Source of the DNA: Ruminococcus sp. CAG:563 | GTDB lineage: Bacteria; Bacillota; Clostridia; Oscillospirales; Acutalibacteraceae | DNA: 40,858 nt | Direction of reading: 5' to 3' | Assembly (NCBI GenBank): GCA_000434915.1 | Contig: FR882074.1 | Span: 1-40,858, forward strand | Shown here: positions 38,056 to 40,858 of the stretch, piece after piece | How positions within the stretch are numbered: position 1 is the first letter of the stretch | Layout of the letters: the number at the start of each line of letters is the position of its first letter | The notes under the pieces: model-generated | What the model was told of the DNA's origin: nothing | What the model saw: only the letters and a program-made list of their open reading frames with translations | Database searches by the model: none | Position numbers and translations under genes: made by a program

Positions 38056-38949
38056 TTATCTGAAATTTTCAGATTTACCGCCTAAAGAGGAAGCTGTTTG
38101 CCTTCTTTTTTCCTTTTCTTCTTTCATTTGCCTATTCCATTCACTGTATAGCCATTGCACATTTCTATACAATTGCGGCTGACCATCTTTGCAACAATTA
38201 GCTATATCATAGTACAAAACCCTACATATTTCTATATACGTGGGATAGACAGATCTATATATTACACTTTTATCTGCAACATTATGAGAAAAGTTCATTG
38301 CAAAAATCTCCATGTTATTCAATATTTTACATGTATATTTTTTTGCAAAATCATATCTTATCTTATCTATATCAACTCGGATTGACTGCCGAGATTTTCC
38401 AGATTCATCAATTGTGCTTTCTGAAAATGAACCGTTTATACCAAACCCCATCATTTCATTCAATGTAGCAATTTGGCCGCAGTATTCTTTTGAAGTTTTT
38501 ATTTTTTCTATTTTATCTATACCCTGTTCTCCTAAAAGTTCCTTCATTTCCTCGAAATCAAAATTAACAAAATCATTATATTTGGGCTGCAAGATGTCTA
38601 TAATGCCAACATCTCTATACACTGCCTTTAATACCGTGTATGGGCAGAGGATTTCATCTTTGTAAAATTCTGCCAATTTAATAGCTTTATCTATCTTGTC
38701 TGTTTCATATTGTATTATTTGTGAACGTGATGAAAAATAATACTGAAATACAGCAACGAATGTACCAACGGCAACAAATAAGGCAGCTAAAATTTGAGCA
38801 ATCAATTCTGCACGTTCAAATTTTGAAGCTGTTGCATTAAATAACGGTATTCCTTTACAAAAAATAAATGGTAAAGCAATTATTAATATAATTGTTATGA
38901 CTCCTATTATTAAAACGACTTTTCTTTTTTCCTTTATAAAATTCAACAT
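38056..38949 (-). CDS. Two-TM prophage accessory protein, DUF4760-like
   Basis: A 297-aa protein with two N-terminal transmembrane helices (about 10-32 and 50-72) and a ~220-residue cytoplasmic domain. That domain has the pattern NNMEIFAMNFSHNVADKSVI, then YRSVYPTYIEICRVLYYDIA and a Trp-containing C-terminal helix. This arrangement resembles DUF4760-type proteins, whose function I do not know. It has its own promoter and a strong SD (GGGAGG, six bases from ATG 38949); an in-frame upstream extension is rejected. Monocistronic, AT-rich and sitting between the lysis genes and the att end, it has the position of a lysogenic-conversion gene. Confidence 0.7.
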   Translation of the reverse strand: MLNFIKEKRKVVLIIGVITIILIIALPFIFCKGIPLFNATASKFERAELIAQILAALFVAVGTFVAVFQYYFSSRSQIIQYETDKIDKAIKLAEFYKDEILCPYTVLKAVYRDVGIIDILQPKYNDFVNFDFEEMKELLGEQGIDKIEKIKTSKEYCGQIATLNEMMGFGINGSFSESTIDESGKSRQSIRVDIDKIRYDFAKKYTCKILNNMEIFAMNFSHNVADKSVIYRSVYPTYIEICRVLYYDIANCCKDGQPQLYRNVQWLYSEWNRQMKEEKEKRRQTASSLGGKSENFR

Positions 38950-38967
38950 ATTATTCCTCCCGAATAT

Positions 38968-38995
38968 ATTATACTTTTTATTCGTCAAAAGTCAA
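38968..38995 (-). promoter_or_regulatory. Promoter of the two-TM accessory gene
   Basis: Minus strand TTGACT (38995-38990), 16-bp spacer, TATAAT (38973-38968), 18 bp before the start codon. Confidence 0.65.
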
Positions 38996-39021
38996 TATAA
39001 TTCGTGGGAAATATGCATAAT

Positions 39022-39055
39022 TCATCAGCTTGCAAAAAGTTTTACAAGCTGATGA
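39022..39055 (-). terminator. Hairpin after the endolysin gene
   Basis: TCATCAGCTTG and CAAGCTGATGA are perfect 11-bp arms around a 12-nt loop, 13 bp beyond the endolysin stop. The U tract is poor, but the position fits the end of the lysis operon. Confidence 0.6.
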
Positions 39056-39067
39056 GAACATTATTTT

Positions 39068-39904
39068 TTACTTGTTCGCCAGCATATAGCAAGCACGGAT
39101 TGTCTGCGGACCGGCGAGGCCGTCGACGGTTATGCCTGCGGCTTTCTGTACCTGCTTTGTGGCGGTTCGGGTGCCTGTGCCGAAGATGTTGTTATTGTCA
39201 ACGCCCTGCGAGATTATACCCTTTTTCTTGATGAGCATAAGCTGCTGTTTGTATGCGTAAACACCCTCGTTGCGGTCGCCTACCTGAAAATATCCTCTTG
39301 TCATGTCATTGCCTCCTATCTCTGACGGTGCGTCAATTTTGATTGTGGTTGTCGGTTTGGCTGTCGGCTTTGTTGTGCCTGCGGAAAGTCTCTTGTTGAC
39401 CTGAGCCGCAGTATCTGCCATACGGCTGTAAAGATATGCACCGGGACAAGCAGTCGAAGCAAAATCCCTGTGTACGGTCATATTGCAGCCATTTCGGTGG
39501 TTTATACGGTCGGTTTTGTTGTTAGACCATACGAGCTTTTTGATGCCGTTGCGCTTGCAAACGTCGGTTACAAGTGCAATAAGCGCACTGTATGCCTTGT
39601 CATTGACCGCATACGGCGGCTTTGTGTCCGAGGCAACTTCAATTGTGATTGCCCTGTGGTCGTTTGATGGAGAGGACGACGTCCACGCTCTGTGATTTTC
39701 AGCGACAGAAAGACCGATCGAACCGTCACGACCGACAACATAGTTTGAGGAAACCTCTCTGTCGGTGTTGTAAAAATAATCGCAACCCTGCTTTGCCGTG
39801 ACCTGTCCAACGTAACAATGAATTGTAATCGTGTCGATCTTGTATCTGCGAGGATCGTAATTATCGGTCAGTCGCTGATATGTAGCGAGTGAGCTGTTAC
39901 TCAT
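39068..39904 (-). CDS. Phage endolysin: N-acetylmuramoyl-L-alanine amidase with peptidoglycan-binding domain
   Basis: A 278-aa lysin. The Amidase_2 domain (about 1-165) has zinc ligands His29 (DTITIHCYVG), His145 and Cys153 (TVHRDFASTACPGAYL). NYVVGRDGSIG and ITIEVASD are also family-typical. A Thr/Pro/Lys linker (about 178-192) leads to a C-terminal peptidoglycan-binding-like domain (VGDRNEGVYAYKQQL, FGTGTRTATKQVQKAAGI). It cleaves the amide link between muramic acid and the stem peptide. No signal peptide is present, so export relies on the holin just upstream. ATG 39904 has the SD GAGGTGA. The last 98 bp recur at 29695-29792. Confidence 0.95.
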   Translation of the reverse strand: MSNSSLATYQRLTDNYDPRRYKIDTITIHCYVGQVTAKQGCDYFYNTDREVSSNYVVGRDGSIGLSVAENHRAWTSSSPSNDHRAITIEVASDTKPPYAVNDKAYSALIALVTDVCKRNGIKKLVWSNNKTDRINHRNGCNMTVHRDFASTACPGAYLYSRMADTAAQVNKRLSAGTTKPTAKPTTTIKIDAPSEIGGNDMTRGYFQVGDRNEGVYAYKQQLMLIKKKGIISQGVDNNNIFGTGTRTATKQVQKAAGITVDGLAGPQTIRACYMLANK

Positions 39905-39906
39905 AT

Positions 39907-40176
39907 TCACTCACCTCTTCCGTTTGTCAGTTCGGGGCTGTTTTTGACATCATCGGCAACCTGTGCGTTCTTGGTGAAGCTGTTATTCTTCCACCATGCG
40001 ACGATTGATGCGCCGACTGTGAATATGTAGGTTACATACTCCTGCCACTGGTCAATGTCGATTGCTTCGCTTCTTTTGCCGAGGATAACGGCAAGCTGGC
40101 TGATGAGGGCGAGGACAAGAACGAGAGTTCTCGCCCAGGTCTGCGCTGTAACGCCCTTTAGATTGATTTTTTTCAT
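39907..40176 (-). CDS. Phage holin, SPP1 type
   Basis: An 89-aa protein with two hydrophobic segments (about 13-35 and 46-62) and the family pattern TWARTLVLVLALISQLAVILG, then QEYVTYIFTVGASIVAWWKNNSFTK in pieces. It forms membrane lesions that release the endolysin. The charged N- and C-termini are typical. Its stop lies two bases from the endolysin start. The SD GGAGGAATCATC precedes ATG. Confidence 0.92.
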   Translation of the reverse strand: MKKINLKGVTAQTWARTLVLVLALISQLAVILGKRSEAIDIDQWQEYVTYIFTVGASIVAWWKNNSFTKNAQVADDVKNSPELTNGRGE

Positions 40177-40188
40177 GATGATTCCTCC

Positions 40189-40533
40189 TTATTTGGTTAA
40201 AAATGTAATTACAGCCGTAATTATAGCGTTCACGATTCCGGTCACAACGACCGCAACAACCGTGTCCGATATTTTATCGGCTCTTTTCTTGGCTGATTCT
40301 GCCGGCTGATGTTCAACATCCGTCAAACGTGCCGAAATGTCGTCAAGCTTATTATTGTTAAGTTCAAGCATTTCTCTGTTGTCCGCCGTCTGATTGGCTA
40401 TCTTTTCAACCGCAGCTACGAGTTTGCGGAACTCCTTTTGTTCGTCCTTTATTTCTTTGATGTAGTGGAATAATGTCACAATCTCGCTTTCGAGCTTTGC
40501 AAGTCGCTCCTCTGTCGATATGTTTTCGCTCAT
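40189..40533 (-). CDS. XhlA-like phage lysis-cassette protein
   Basis: A 114-aa protein with a long amphipathic/coiled-coil region (about 5-75, LAKLESEIVTLFHYIKEIKD) and one C-terminal transmembrane segment (about 90-112, VVAVVVTGIVNAIITAVITF). This matches the hemolysin XhlA layout found upstream of holins in PBSX-like phages. It probably assists membrane permeabilisation. It is placed 12 bp before the holin gene and 9 bp after the small TM gene. Confidence 0.75.
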   Translation of the reverse strand: MSENISTEERLAKLESEIVTLFHYIKEIKDEQKEFRKLVAAVEKIANQTADNREMLELNNNKLDDISARLTDVEHQPAESAKKRADKISDTVVAVVVTGIVNAIITAVITFLTK

Positions 40534-40542
40534 CCTCTCACC

Positions 40543-40668
40543 TCACATCAAAGCATTCAAAAACTCGATTATCAGTGCACAAATCGGCAAAATCACATTG
40601 AATGCGATTGCCGATGCACCGACGTAGATAATTGTGTCTATGAGTTTGTTTCCTGTTGGCTGTAACAT
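40543..40668 (-). CDS. Small 41-aa transmembrane protein in the lysis cassette
   Basis: A 41-residue protein starting MLQPTGNKLIDTIIYVGASA followed by a hydrophobic stretch to the end (LPICALIIEFLNALM). One membrane helix of about 20-25 residues is obvious. The SD GGAGGAATAATC is strong. Its position between the last structural-type gene and the XhlA-like gene suggests an additional holin, antiholin or pinholin-like component. Confidence 0.75.
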   Translation of the reverse strand: MLQPTGNKLIDTIIYVGASAIAFNVILPICALIIEFLNALM

Positions 40669-40680
40669 GATTATTCCTCC

Positions 40681-40857
40681 TTAAAATTCAACGAGATATT
40701 CTTCTGTGATTGTTTCAGGGCTACCCTCGGCAATAGCTACATATTTTTTTCCGTTGTAAGTGTAATATCCGTTCGGGATAAGCCGCATACCGGGCGACCA
40801 CTCAAATGGGTTATCATGTGTACCTACAGGGTTGTCCTGCTCAATGTATATAGATTT
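40681..40857 (-). CDS. C-terminal end of a phage structural/appendage protein (partial)
   Basis: Open to the window edge; 58 residues are visible, ending in TITEEYLVEF then TAA. The WSPGMRLIPNGYYTYNGKKY stretch resembles C-terminal modules of phage tail-tip or baseplate appendage proteins, but the match is by appearance only. It lies 12 bp upstream of the small TM gene, in the same operon. Confidence 0.65.
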   Translation of the reverse strand, partial: KSIYIEQDNPVGTHDNPFEWSPGMRLIPNGYYTYNGKKYVAIAEGSPETITEEYLVEF

Positions 40858-40858
40858 T

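Larger units (their letters stand above)
36348..40858. mobile_element. Left/attachment end of a prophage inserted in cotJC (continues beyond window)
   Basis: From the break in cotJC to the window edge the genes are phage-type. Accessory genes with their own promoters come first, then a minus-strand lysis cassette of endolysin, holin, XhlA-like and small membrane proteins. Lysis and accessory genes next to one att end are typical of temperate phages, with the integrase at the other end. The integrase and the second junction are outside the window. Confidence 0.85.

Noticed and set aside
38312..38665. 117-codon plus-strand frame opposite the two-TM gene
   Set aside because: No SD and no promoter; the minus-strand gene has both and a coherent domain pattern.
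1..40858. CRISPR arrays, tRNA genes, insertion sequences
   Set aside because: None seen on either strand: no regularly spaced repeats, no cloverleaf besides the tmRNA, and no transposase frames.

Overview
The window looks like a chromosomal segment of an endospore-forming, low-to-moderate GC Firmicute of the class Clostridia, probably an Oscillospiraceae/Ruminococcaceae-type gut anaerobe. This rests on sigG, a SpoIIM-like protein and cotJ spore-coat genes, an rpmH-rnpA-yidD-yidC-jag block beside dnaA, purine-rich Shine-Dalgarno (SD) sites and consensus sigma-A promoters. Taxonomy is inferred from gene content only.

Layout. (1) 0-3.7 kb, plus strand: a polysaccharide co-polymerase/BY-kinase pair for surface polysaccharide, then a GH35 beta-galactosidase with its own promoter. 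(2) 3.7-14.7 kb, mostly minus strand: SpoIIM-like gene convergent with xerD, a DUF6873-type protein, sigG, a glycosyltransferase, an esterase-like hydrolase, an MreB-family actin, and an overlapping run (small membrane protein, recD2, comF, lemA, TPM-domain protein). (3) 14.8-18.1 kb: RNase P RNA (minus) and two convergent LytR-CpsA-Psr (LCP) genes sharing one bidirectional terminator. (4) 18.2-26.5 kb: jag, yidC, yidD, rnpA, rpmH and a glycosyltransferase on the minus strand, then dnaA, ftsY, rdgB, yhbY, smpB and ssrA (tmRNA) on the plus strand. Strand polarity flips at about 22.2 kb as at an origin, but dnaN/recF do not follow dnaA and no DnaA-box cluster is visible.

(5) 26.5-29.8 kb: an AT-rich accessory island directly after ssrA. 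It holds an OLD-like ATPase/TOPRIM protein, a 36-codon gene, a candidate ~80-nt RNA, an ImmA/IrrE protease coupled to an XRE repressor, and the last ~98 bp of a phage endolysin gene. (6) 29.9-35.5 kb: an AgrA/AgrC-like two-component system followed closely by a large secreted BspA-type leucine-rich-repeat protein, then fragments of a second response regulator and of a membrane protein. (7) 35.8-36.35 kb: cotJA, cotJB and only the first ~32 codons of cotJC. (8) 36.35 kb to the end: a prophage entering inside cotJC. It begins with accessory genes (a three-gene module behind a palindromic operator and a two-TM protein) and continues into a minus-strand lysis cassette (amidase endolysin, SPP1-type holin, XhlA-like protein, small TM protein, and a cut-off protein at the window edge).

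The most interesting observation is the prophage junction inside cotJC, which resembles sporulation-controlled interruptions such as the sigK skin element. Other notable points are hairpins that bury the SD sites of sigG and of the gene after rnpB, shared sequences between the ssrA-side island and the cotJC prophage, and an unusual tmRNA tag ending in LMAA. All calls come from reading the sequence; no database search was run.
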